Shown: positions 27,599-35,289 of the stretch, in pieces | Numbering within the stretch: the first letter of the stretch is position 1 | Layout: each line of letters begins with the position of its first letter | NCBI GenBank assembly: GCA_034520625.1 | Contig: JAXHNI010000005.1 | Span: forward strand, 248,001 to 312,000 | Reading direction: 5' to 3' | DNA from: JAANXG01 sp034520625 | GTDB lineage: Bacteria; Pseudomonadota; Gammaproteobacteria; Arenicellales; JAANXG01 | Length of the DNA stretch: 64,000 nucleotides | The notes under the pieces: model-generated | Database searches by the model: none | The model's input: the letters and a program-made list of their open reading frames with translations, nothing else | Told to the model about the DNA's origin: nothing | Position numbers and translations under genes: made by a program

Positions 27599-29404
27599 TC
27601 AGGCCCGCTGCCCCGCCGGCTTCGGCAGGCACGCCGTCAACTGCTCCAGAGTGCCGGCGACGCCGAAACCCAGCTTCCTGATCTCATTGCTCACGGGCAC
27701 CGGCAGCGCGTTGTCGTCGACTTTCTGATTCAGCACCCCGCCGACAATTACCGGGGTGTCGCAGCCCGATTCCCCGAGGCTGCGCTGCAACCGCTCGGCA
27801 TACTCCAGGGCGTTGCCGTTGTGGGTGCTCAGGAGAATGCCGTCCACGCCGTGCGCCAGGGCGGCCTCCGCGATCTGTCCGGGATTCTGCTCGGGACCCA
27901 GGTTCACGACCCGGGCTCCGGCTTCGCTCAACAGCTGGCCGAGGGCATGGATGGCATGCTCGTGAACGTCTGAAGACGCCAGCAGCAGGAACCGGCCGGC
28001 CACCCTGGCGCGATTCCCGGGAATCTGAAACAGCGCCCGGTTCTCGTCTATCACCCGCAGCGACAGCTCGAAAATATCCGTCGGAACCACGGCGCGCCGG
28101 CCGTGGGGGGTGGCCGGGTCAGCTTTACCCACGCCGTAAAGCCGCTCGAATCGTGAGGCCCCGATGCATTTCAGTGTGTGCAGCAGTCGCAGCGGGTCCT
28201 CGACGTCTACGCCCAGATCCCGCAGGCCGGTCAGGGCGTTGTCAAAAACCCGCCTGCCGCCCTCGCAGACCGTGGCCGCGAACTCGTCCACCGGGGAAAA
28301 ATCCACCAGCGGCAGCAGGCGCCGGGCGGTTTCCTCGACACGCCGTCCCAGGCAGTGGGCATCCGCAATTTCCTCGGCGGAGGGAATGCGCACCGCCTCG
28401 GTGACCGGCAGCGGCAGCACCGCGTGACCGGTGGGATGGCGCAGCTGGGCCATGATGTCCCACAACAGGTACTCGCTCACCAGGCCCCGATTGTGGTTGA
28501 AGTCCGCGTTGAAGGAGATGGTGTCACCGTAGATCATGGAGCCGGCCGCATCCTCTTCGTGGATGTCGCGGAACGCCGCCACCCAACCGGCGCGTTTCAC
28601 CGGGTCGCTGGTCAGGCCGCCGATACAGTGGCTGAGCCGCGCTCCGAGCTGCTCCTCGACGATGTATTTCTCGAGATACGCCCACCCCGCCACCGTCGCG
28701 CAGTCCTGAAACAAAGCGCCGAAGCCGTCCTCGAGATAGGAGTGAAGCATCACCCCCTGATCCCTGAACCCGGCGAGTATGCCAATCGCCTTGATGGACT
28801 CGATGCTCGTCTTCGCCCGGTCCAGCCATCCGGGTGCTTCGAAAGTGAAGTACTGGGACAGGTTGCCGATGGTGGTAACGCCGGCGCGCAGCGCATGGAC
28901 CGTGTTTTCGACAGCCGCCGGCTGCCCGATCATGAAATCACCCATGTGCGGCTGTATGCGGGCGCAGTCCGCCAACTCGCGCCAGTCCTGCTCCCGGACC
29001 AGCAGCGGCCCGGTTTCCGCAGGCCAGGACGCCCGCTGCTCGGCGGGCAGGCCCATGCGGCGGTCCAGCGCCACCCCCGCGCGGTCGATGGTGAAACCGT
29101 GCTCCGCCGCGACCGCTTCGAGATACCGGAGCGCCTGCGCGGTGGCCGCCCAGTCATTCATGCCGATATGGGCGTGGTACATGATCCGCCCGGACGCGAC
29201 GCATGCCCGCTTGTACTCGTACTCGGAGTTCATCCCGGCATGCCTCAGAAAGGCTGATTGCCGCAGCGTCACCTGGTCGCACAGGGCACGGCCTTCACGG
29301 ACGACGTCATCCCCCCGCGGCAGGGGCGCCGAGGCACTTCCACGAACGAACTGCTCGTCGGCGCCCTGGATCGCGGTCATGTCCATCCCGGATTGCAACG
29401 TCAT
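27599..29404 (-). CDS. Cobalamin-dependent mutase-like protein
   Basis: 601 residues. Residues 60-460 look like a TIM-barrel catalytic part similar to glutamate mutase subunit E (RAGVTTIGNLSQYF, HCIGGLTSDPVKR, IHEEDAAGSMIYGDTISFN). Residues 465-595 form a B12-binding Rossmann domain: SSDVHEHAIHALGQLL carries the His that would coordinate cobalt, followed by DGILLSTHNG and VIVGGV. The usual D-x-H-x-x-G reads D-V-H-E-H-A. Mutase E and S parts appear fused here. Together with the 5-oxoprolinase downstream this suggests a glutamate-related rearrangement, but the substrate is not established. Starts at 29404 or 29386. Confidence 0.65.
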   Translation of the reverse strand: MTLQSGMDMTAIQGADEQFVRGSASAPLPRGDDVVREGRALCDQVTLRQSAFLRHAGMNSEYEYKRACVASGRIMYHAHIGMNDWAATAQALRYLEAVAAEHGFTIDRAGVALDRRMGLPAEQRASWPAETGPLLVREQDWRELADCARIQPHMGDFMIGQPAAVENTVHALRAGVTTIGNLSQYFTFEAPGWLDRAKTSIESIKAIGILAGFRDQGVMLHSYLEDGFGALFQDCATVAGWAYLEKYIVEEQLGARLSHCIGGLTSDPVKRAGWVAAFRDIHEEDAAGSMIYGDTISFNADFNHNRGLVSEYLLWDIMAQLRHPTGHAVLPLPVTEAVRIPSAEEIADAHCLGRRVEETARRLLPLVDFSPVDEFAATVCEGGRRVFDNALTGLRDLGVDVEDPLRLLHTLKCIGASRFERLYGVGKADPATPHGRRAVVPTDIFELSLRVIDENRALFQIPGNRARVAGRFLLLASSDVHEHAIHALGQLLSEAGARVVNLGPEQNPGQIAEAALAHGVDGILLSTHNGNALEYAERLQRSLGESGCDTPVIVGGVLNQKVDDNALPVPVSNEIRKLGFGVAGTLEQLTACLPKPAGQRA

Positions 29405-29488
29405 GCGCTTTGCTCTTTAATCGGTTGCCGTGAGGCGGTTGTGGGGTACACGCCGCTATTTTATTCGCCCGACAACCATAGCGGAACC

Positions 29489-30190
29489 ATGACCGAAGAA
29501 CTTTTCCGGGAAGACAGCTACCTCCGTGCCTGTGACGCCACGGTAACCGCCGTGGACGACAGACGGGTCTACCTCGACCGGACCGTGTTTTATCCCACCG
29601 GCGGCGGACAGCCCGGCGATACCGGGACGCTGCGGGACGCCGGCGGCCGGGAAAGCCGTGTCATCGAAACGGTGAAAACCGACCAGGGCATCGCCCACGT
29701 TCTGGACGACGGCGCGGTGGCACCGGCGGCCGGCGACCGGGTCACCGCGGAAATCGACTGGACTCGGCGCTACCGGCTGATGAAAATGCACACCTGCATG
29801 CACGTCCTCAGCCATGTGGTGCCCCTGGGGGTTACCGGCGGCTCGATCCGGGACGGCAGCGCCCGGCTGGACTTCGACGCCCTGGAGCCGCTGGACAAGG
29901 AAGACATCGATCGCCGGCTCAACGACGCGATCCGGACCGGGGCAGCGGTTAGCAAGCGGTGGATTTCCGATGAAGAGCTCGACGCGCAGCCCGAGCTGGT
30001 GAAAACGCTTTCCGTGCAGCCGCCGAGGGGATCGGGCCGGATCCGCCTGATCGAGATCGACGGCCTGGACCTTCAGCCCTGCGGCGGCACCCACCTCGAG
30101 AACATCAACGAAATCGGCCCGGTCCGCGTGAAGAAGATCGAGAAGAAGGGCAAGCACAACCGCCGGGTGATTGTGGAATTCGACGACTGA
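29489..30190 (+). CDS. Alanyl-tRNA editing protein AlaX (AlaX-M type)
   Basis: A 233-residue free-standing editing domain that hydrolyses Ser- or Gly-mischarged tRNA-Ala. The zinc ligands are present: HxxxH in MHTCMHVLSHVV and CxxxH in PCGGTHLENI. The N-terminal beta-barrel has the Gly-rich motif GGGQPGDTG that marks AlaX-M and discriminates the amino acid. The start at 29489 is chosen because the domain begins there. It is divergent from the cobalamin-protein gene (84-base gap) and convergent with tonB. Confidence 0.93.
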   Translation: MTEELFREDSYLRACDATVTAVDDRRVYLDRTVFYPTGGGQPGDTGTLRDAGGRESRVIETVKTDQGIAHVLDDGAVAPAAGDRVTAEIDWTRRYRLMKMHTCMHVLSHVVPLGVTGGSIRDGSARLDFDALEPLDKEDIDRRLNDAIRTGAAVSKRWISDEELDAQPELVKTLSVQPPRGSGRIRLIEIDGLDLQPCGGTHLENINEIGPVRVKKIEKKGKHNRRVIVEFDD

Positions 30191-30197
30191 ACGCACG

Positions 30198-30218
30198 GCA
30201 CCGGCGGCGCTGCCGGTG
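30198..30218. terminator. Possible convergent terminator hairpin
   Basis: CACCGGC and GCCGGTG (30199-30205 and 30212-30218) form a GC-rich hairpin with a 6-base loop in the 50-base gap between the convergent alaX and tonB genes. There is no T-run, so only hairpin potential supports the call. Confidence 0.35.
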
Positions 30219-30240
30219 TGGTGTGGGGAAGGCGTTCGGC

Positions 30241-31728
30241 CTACTCCAGGTCGATCGGGGGCAGATTCCTGGTGGCTGTCGCATCACGCACGTGGAATGA
30301 AACAGGGACTCGCACTTCCAGACGCTCTCCGGGCATGTCCCCCGGCATCGCGGGGAATGGATCACCCCGTTCCACCATCTCCGTGGCTTCGCGGTCCAGC
30401 AGCGGGTAGCCGGAGCCGGACTCCAGCTCCACCGACTGCACGTTGCCCTCGCGGTCGATGACGAAACGCACCACGACGTCCCCTTCCTGGCCGGCGACCC
30501 GCGCAGCGCGCGGGTAGTGCATGTTCCTCTGCAGCCAGCCCTTGAGTACGCCAGCATAATGCGCCACCACGCCGGAACCGCCGGACCGCTCCTGGAGCTC
30601 CTGCAATCTCACGGTTTCGGGAGCCGTGGTCTCGACGGCCCGCGGCTCGGACATCTCCCGCACTTCCGGTGCTGAAGGGCGCGCAGCGGCCACGTCGACG
30701 GCAGTATCCACGTTCGCTGCCGGTTCGACAACCGTGGCCGCCACCGCGGGATCAGGCCGCTCGGCCCGCGCGGTTTCCAGGTCCTCGACGGGTGCCGGGT
30801 CGGTGGCGGGCGCCGAAATCGGCTCGTCAAGCGCCGGCGTTTCGGAGGCTGGCAGCGTTTCGGAGGCCGGCGGCGTTTCGGAGACTGGCAGTGTTTCAGA
30901 GGCCGGCGGCGTTTCGTAGGCTGGCAGTGTTTCGGATTCTGGCGGCGTTTCGGAGGCTGGCGTCGTTGCGGCGCCCGCCGACCGCGCATCCCGAACCGTC
31001 ACCGGCGGTTGGGACGATTCGGAAACGGGCGCATCATCGGCGAACTCGGCCGGCGCGGCACGGCCCGGCTCCACCGTCGCGCCGCTTGCCGCCACCACCG
31101 CCGCGTCAGCCGATTCGGTGAATTCCTCCGGCGGGCCGGGCCCTGCGGACACCTCGTCGACCGCCACGTTGTCCGGCGAGGCCGGAGCTGAACCGAGGAC
31201 CGCCTCGGCAGCAACGGTCTGAGCATCCTCGGATGTCACGTCCGCGGTCTGCTGCGATGCCGCAGCCTGCGGTTCTGCCACCGCGGGCTGCGCGGCGCCG
31301 GCCGGATCAGCCGACTCGGGCGCCACGGCACCGGTTTCCTCCAGCGGGCCGGAGTCCACGGTCTCCGGCGCTACGGGTTGGGCGGCCGCCGCCTCGGCGC
31401 TTGCGGACTCATCCGGCCCGACGGACGGCGCCGGGTCCCGGGACAGGGGCTCCTCCGGCGGGGGCTCGGGCTCCCCGGATTCCGCCAGGACCGGCTGGAC
31501 CGCTTCCTCTTCGGCCATGTCCGTTTGCTGCGGTGTCGTTTCCGGCGACTGCGGGGGCTCCGCCACGCTTTGGGTCGCGCTGCCCAGCGTCACTACGATT
31601 CCGTCGCTGGCACTTTCGATGGTGATCCGCTCAGCCGGCTCGGTGATGCTCAGCCACAGCATCCCCGCCAGGTGAAAAGCGACGGCGATCACCAGCGCGA
31701 CGAGCCAATGGACACCGGTAATCATCAC
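30241..31728 (-). CDS. tonB: TonB-like energy transducer with long Pro/Glu-rich spacer
   Basis: 495 residues, long for TonB. An N-terminal transmembrane anchor (WLVALVIAVAFHLAGMLWL) is followed by about 350 residues rich in Pro, Ala, Glu and Thr that span the periplasm. In its middle is a tandem 7-8 residue repeat (ASETLP, VSETPP and similar). The C-terminal TonB domain includes YPRAARVAGQEGDVVVRFVIDREG and GSGYPLLDREATEMV. It transmits the proton-motive force from ExbB/ExbD to outer-membrane receptors, none of which is encoded here. The start overlaps the exbD stop by 4 bases (ATGA). Confidence 0.9.
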   Translation of the reverse strand: MMITGVHWLVALVIAVAFHLAGMLWLSITEPAERITIESASDGIVVTLGSATQSVAEPPQSPETTPQQTDMAEEEAVQPVLAESGEPEPPPEEPLSRDPAPSVGPDESASAEAAAAQPVAPETVDSGPLEETGAVAPESADPAGAAQPAVAEPQAAASQQTADVTSEDAQTVAAEAVLGSAPASPDNVAVDEVSAGPGPPEEFTESADAAVVAASGATVEPGRAAPAEFADDAPVSESSQPPVTVRDARSAGAATTPASETPPESETLPAYETPPASETLPVSETPPASETLPASETPALDEPISAPATDPAPVEDLETARAERPDPAVAATVVEPAANVDTAVDVAAARPSAPEVREMSEPRAVETTAPETVRLQELQERSGGSGVVAHYAGVLKGWLQRNMHYPRAARVAGQEGDVVVRFVIDREGNVQSVELESGSGYPLLDREATEMVERGDPFPAMPGDMPGERLEVRVPVSFHVRDATATRNLPPIDLE

Positions 31729-32135
31729 CGGGACCGGTCGAGCTCGGTGACCAGTGTCAGCCTCTCCACGCCCGCCGCACGCAGCCCCTCCATGGCCCGT
31801 ATCATTCGGACGGCATCCACCTGGGCATCGGCCTTGATCTGGAACTCCGCGGCGGGCCGTTCGGCGAGGATCCCGGCGGCGCGCTCGACAAGACCGGACT
31901 CGGGAAGAACGATATTGTCGACGGCGATCTGGCCGTCCCGAGTCAGCAGAACCTTGACGGCGCCTCCGATGCCCTCCTCACCGCTCACGGACCGGGGCGG
32001 GCGTATGTCCAGGGATTCCGGCGTCGAAATCTGTCCGACCAGCATGAAAAATATCAACAACAGGAACACCACGTTGACCAGCGGTACGACGCTGAGCTCC
32101 GTCCGGTTGTCTTCGGTGGGGGGTGGTATTTTCAT
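31725..32135 (-). CDS. ExbD-like protein lacking the conserved membrane Asp
   Basis: A 136-residue ExbD/TolR family protein with one N-terminal helix and a periplasmic domain. In the helix PLVNVVFLLLIFFML, Asn21 occupies the position of the proton-carrying Asp of ExbD/TolR (PLIDV in its neighbour). The codon is AAC, read from the reverse strand at 32073-32075. ExbD Asp is essential in E. coli, so this copy probably cannot conduct protons by itself and may act as the second subunit of an ExbD heterodimer. It sits between the normal exbD and tonB, with a 4-base overlap to tonB. Confidence 0.9.
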   Translation of the reverse strand: MKIPPPTEDNRTELSVVPLVNVVFLLLIFFMLVGQISTPESLDIRPPRSVSGEEGIGGAVKVLLTRDGQIAVDNIVLPESGLVERAAGILAERPAAEFQIKADAQVDAVRMIRAMEGLRAAGVERLTLVTELDRSR

Positions 32136-32141
32136 GATCCG

Positions 32142-32567
32142 CTAACGGGTTAACGATACGCTCCCGGCGCCCGATGACTTCAGCAGGTCCACGACGGCCA
32201 CCGCCTGCTGGGTCGTGACCCCCGGCGCCGGTTGAACGAGATATCGCCTGGGCTCCCCGGACACGGACCAGGCACCGATTCGCTGGGCAAGCACGGATCG
32301 CGACACCGGCTCCCCGTTCAGGTCTATCCCGCCCCCGGGGCCGATACGCACCAGGACGGCACCGGCTTCCCTTTCCTGCACGATCCCCGTGTCCGCCGGC
32401 GTCAGCATCCGGATTACCCGTTCCGTGGAGAAGCTCGATGCCAGCATGAAAAACACCAGAAGTAGGAAAACGACGTCGATCAGGGGCGTCAGACTGACCA
32501 GGGGACGCCGGCTCCGTACCTGGGCCGGCTCCGATTTAACTTCGAGTTCCACGCAGACTGCCCGCAC
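32142..32567 (-). CDS. exbD: ExbD-like protein, canonical
   Basis: A protein of about 141 residues of the ExbD/TolR family. The helix SLTPLIDVVFLLLVFFML keeps the essential Asp (residue 31). The periplasmic domain follows (GPGGGIDLNGEPVS, VDLLKSSGAGSVSLTR). It is the proton-conducting partner of ExbB. Two GTG starts are possible (32567 and 32552), both overlapping the end of exbB; MELEVKSEP from 32552 looks closer to family N-termini. It lies 6 bases upstream of the Asn-containing paralogue. Confidence 0.92.
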   Translation of the reverse strand: MRAVCVELEVKSEPAQVRSRRPLVSLTPLIDVVFLLLVFFMLASSFSTERVIRMLTPADTGIVQEREAGAVLVRIGPGGGIDLNGEPVSRSVLAQRIGAWSVSGEPRRYLVQPAPGVTTQQAVAVVDLLKSSGAGSVSLTR

Positions 32568-33225
32568 TCATGGGCCTGGCGGGTAACTGAACAGTCCAGG
32601 TAAAGACCTGTGTAACCGCGTCTTCGATGGCGTGGGCCGTGCGCTGCACGATCCGTTCGAACCAGTTCAGCATGATCAGGGCCGGCATCGCCACCACCAG
32701 CCCCGCCGCGGTGGTGAGCAGCGCTTCCCAGATGCCGCCGGAAAGCACCGCGGGGTCCACCCGGTTGCCGGCCTGTTCCAGCTCCTGGAACGCCTCGATC
32801 ATTCCCAGCACCGTTCCGAGCAGGCCCAGAAGGGGACTGAGGGTGCCGATCACTTCCAACCCCCTCAGATGCGAGCGCATACGCTCCAGGTCCGCACTGG
32901 CGACACGCTGGACTTCTTCCCTGACCAGTTGCTCGTCGAGGTCGTCCCGGGCATGACCCACGATTGCCACATCCATCGCCCGGGCAACCGGGCTGCGCCG
33001 CCTGGCCAGCATGCGCAGTGCTTCCTCGTAGTGCCCCGAACGATAGTACTTCAGCACGTGATCCACGAAGGAAACATCGCGCACGTTCAACGACAGGAAC
33101 TGAAAGGACTTCACCAGTATGATGGCGAGCGCGATGATGGACATCACCAGCAGCACCAGCAGCACCGGGCCACCCAACTGCACCCATTCGTTCAGTGTCT
33201 CAAACAAGACCCTGAACCCTGCCAC
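32536..33225 (-). CDS. exbB: ExbB/TolQ/MotA-family proton channel
   Basis: A 229-residue membrane protein with three helices: residues 17-40, then a long cytoplasmic loop, then 118-150 (LEVIGTLSPLLGLLGTVLGMIEAF, the signature) and 164-190 (GGIWEALLTTAAGLVVAMPAL). It forms the pentameric stator around the ExbD helices that energises TonB. First of the energy-transducing genes, it is followed by two exbD copies and tonB with overlapping ends. A small secreted-protein gene precedes it by 20 bases. Confidence 0.93.
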   Translation of the reverse strand: MAGFRVLFETLNEWVQLGGPVLLVLLVMSIIALAIILVKSFQFLSLNVRDVSFVDHVLKYYRSGHYEEALRMLARRRSPVARAMDVAIVGHARDDLDEQLVREEVQRVASADLERMRSHLRGLEVIGTLSPLLGLLGTVLGMIEAFQELEQAGNRVDPAVLSGGIWEALLTTAAGLVVAMPALIMLNWFERIVQRTAHAIEDAVTQVFTWTVQLPARPMSAGSLRGTRS

Positions 33226-33245
33226 CCGATCTCACGCCAACACTG

Positions 33246-33692
33246 CTATTTGAAAAAATCAGCGCTGCTCCGCGAACCGGTTTCGATCAATGTCAGGCAG
33301 TCGTTCCTCTCGCCCTGGGCATCCCGGCAGGCCAGTACACCATTCAGCAGCACCCGGTCCACCGATCCACAGGACACGCCTTCTATATCGAACAGCTTGA
33401 CGCTGGTCTTGCCCGACGGCAGCGGGCCGCCTTCCACCGCCAGTCGACGGTTGATCACCCCTTCGGGATTGAACATCACCAGGTCTAGCTTCAAGGAACT
33501 GAAGTCCCCGGATGTACCGTTCTCGAACAGTAGATAGGCCCGGCAGGCCGATTCCATGGGCTCCAGCTTGTTGAGCTCGACCCGGAGTCCTTCGGCTCCG
33601 GAGGCAATAGGCGCCCAGACGAACAGCACGATAGCCGCCGCCAGTAGTTTGTGAAGTTTTTTTCGCTGCGGTCCGCGGGTACGACTTCGCAT
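33246..33692 (-). CDS. Secreted hypothetical protein of the tonB operon
   Basis: 148 residues with a basic start and signal peptide (KLLAAAIVLFVWAPIASGAEG). The mature part begins LRVELNKLEPMESACRAYLLFEN and contains GKTSVKLFDIEG, VDRVLLNGVLACRD. Several Cys suggest disulfides in the periplasm. Similar proteins are associated with exbB-exbD-tonB operons in other proteobacteria as far as I recall, but they have no assigned role. It is the first gene of this operon. The promoter is expected in the AT-rich stretch near 33700-33740 (TATAAAGTGTAGATATT). Confidence 0.75.
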   Translation of the reverse strand: MRSRTRGPQRKKLHKLLAAAIVLFVWAPIASGAEGLRVELNKLEPMESACRAYLLFENGTSGDFSSLKLDLVMFNPEGVINRRLAVEGGPLPSGKTSVKLFDIEGVSCGSVDRVLLNGVLACRDAQGERNDCLTLIETGSRSSADFFK

Positions 33693-33981
33693 AGTTCCTC
33701 CATCGACTCAGCAGATTGTCGGTATAAAGTGTAGATATTCGCTACCGGCGCCACCAGCGCCGGCAACCCTTGTACACCAGGGAGCCCGTAGGCACAAAAC
33801 GCGGGCAGTGGACGTGGCCACCGAATCCACGCCGGTTTGCAGATATCGTTGTCGATTATAGTAACGTAATACCGTTCATCGTTCACATCCGGAATTGACG
33901 GGCGGCCGCGCCGTTTCCGGCGGGTCGGACACCGCCGTTCCGTGCGAGATCCCACCGCCGGGGCCCGGCTTCGCGGGCGGC

Positions 33982-34605
33982 TCAGAACCTGAGAACGAGG
34001 CTCACCGACAGCAGATCGATATCCGGGGCCTCGACCTCGACACCGGCGATATCCAGCGCCTCATCAAAGCTGTGCCGTTCCCATTCACCCCGGATCGATA
34101 CCTGCTCCGTCAGATGCACCTCTCCGCCGCCGCCGAAAACCACCCCCGCGGCGCCGCTGTTGTCGCTGAAAGATGCACCGCCACCCGACGCGGTCAGCTC
34201 GGCCTCCACGATGGACAAACCGATGCGGCCGAAGATGGTGCCGACGGTCCCGACGGGAATCTGCGGGAGGAGCGAAACATAGCCGCCGTGGGCGGAGAGC
34301 GCAGCCGTCGCGGTAACCGGCACAATGGTGTCCGCTGCCGCCTCTCCGAGATCGACATAACCGCCCTCCAGGGCGATATACTCGCTGAACCGGTAACCCG
34401 CGAACAGCTTGAAACCCGTATCGGTGTCATCCAGGGTACAAGTCGCCCCTACGGTCGCACAGGCCGCCCGGACTTCCCCCAGGTCGTCGAATGTCGACTG
34501 GCCGCCGCCGCCGCCGAGGTAGAACTGGGCGAATCCGGTGGATGGCGCCAGCAATGCCGCCGCCAGGGCGCCGCCACCCAGGATCGTTCGAAACCGTTCA
34601 CGCAT
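33982..34605 (-). CDS. Outer-membrane beta-barrel protein
   Basis: About 207 residues with a signal peptide (ending TGFAQ) and a barrel domain of the OmpA/OMP_b-brl type. Amphipathic strands alternate through FYLGGGGGQSTF, GFKLFAGYRFSEYIALEGGYVDLG, GTIFGRIGLSIVEAEL and LLSVSLVLRF. The final residue Phe is the BAM recognition signature. Two Cys (ACATVGATC) may form an external loop disulfide. Start chosen at MRERFRTI after AGGAG. It lies upstream of the tonB operon on the same strand but with a 290-base gap, so separate expression is likely. Function unknown. Confidence 0.85.
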   Translation of the reverse strand: MRERFRTILGGGALAAALLAPSTGFAQFYLGGGGGQSTFDDLGEVRAACATVGATCTLDDTDTGFKLFAGYRFSEYIALEGGYVDLGEAAADTIVPVTATAALSAHGGYVSLLPQIPVGTVGTIFGRIGLSIVEAELTASGGGASFSDNSGAAGVVFGGGGEVHLTEQVSIRGEWERHSFDEALDIAGVEVEAPDIDLLSVSLVLRF

Positions 34606-34759
34606 GTCGTTGCTCCTGATGAAATTCACAGTAACTCTGGTCAAGATAACCGCCGGGGAGGTATTGTATTACTTAATTCTTGACGAACGTCGAGGAATTC
34701 CGGTTTGACGGTACCCGAATACTCGCACCCCGTGCCGCGATCGCCCGCAAGTACCTGAA

Positions 34760-35221
34760 ATGCGACGTCTGCTGATCGTTTCCCACTGCCCGTCACCGAA
34801 CACCCGGGCGCTGGCCGACGCCGTGGAGCGCGGCGCTGCGCATGAGGACATTGATGGCGTCGGGGTGCGCGCCCTGGCGCCCCTCGATGCTGGCGCCGAG
34901 GACGTGCTCGCGTCCGACGCGATCATCATCGGCTCCACGGAGAACTTCGGATACATGGCCGGAAGAGTGAAGGATTTCTTCGAGCGCATCTACTATCCCT
35001 GCCTGGAGGAGACCCGGGGGCTGCCATATGCGCTTTTCATCAAGGGCGGTAACGACGGCACGGGCGCGCAGCGGAGCATCGAGCGCATCGTGACGGGGCT
35101 GAGCTGGCGGGCGGTCCAGGACCCCCTGATCATGGCGGGAAAATACCGCGACGAATGGCTGCAGCCCTGCGAAGAGCTGGGCATGGCTATGGCGGCCGGC
35201 CTGGAAGCCGGAATATTCTGA
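34760..35221 (+). CDS. Flavodoxin-like NAD(P)H-dependent oxidoreductase
   Basis: 153 residues with a flavodoxin fold: MRRLLIVSHCPSPNTRALADAV is the FMN phosphate loop, and AIIIGSTENFGYMAGRVKDFFERIYY is the conserved second FMN loop. FIKGGNDGTGAQRSIERIV is typical of short NADPH-dependent FMN reductase relatives. It may act as a one- or two-electron carrier, but no electron partner is adjacent. It is convergent with the TrpB2-like gene. Confidence 0.85.
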   Translation: MRRLLIVSHCPSPNTRALADAVERGAAHEDIDGVGVRALAPLDAGAEDVLASDAIIIGSTENFGYMAGRVKDFFERIYYPCLEETRGLPYALFIKGGNDGTGAQRSIERIVTGLSWRAVQDPLIMAGKYRDEWLQPCEELGMAMAAGLEAGIF

Positions 35222-35289
35222 GACACCCTGACTGATCCCGGGATGCTGGTGGAGGTGGAGGCCTGGGCGGCCGCGGCCTGACTGCGAGG

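Noticed and set aside
30626..31121. Long Ser/Ala/Arg-rich plus-strand frames opposite tonB
   Set aside because: They are antisense translations of the GC-rich Pro/Glu repeat of TonB and have no folded-domain features.
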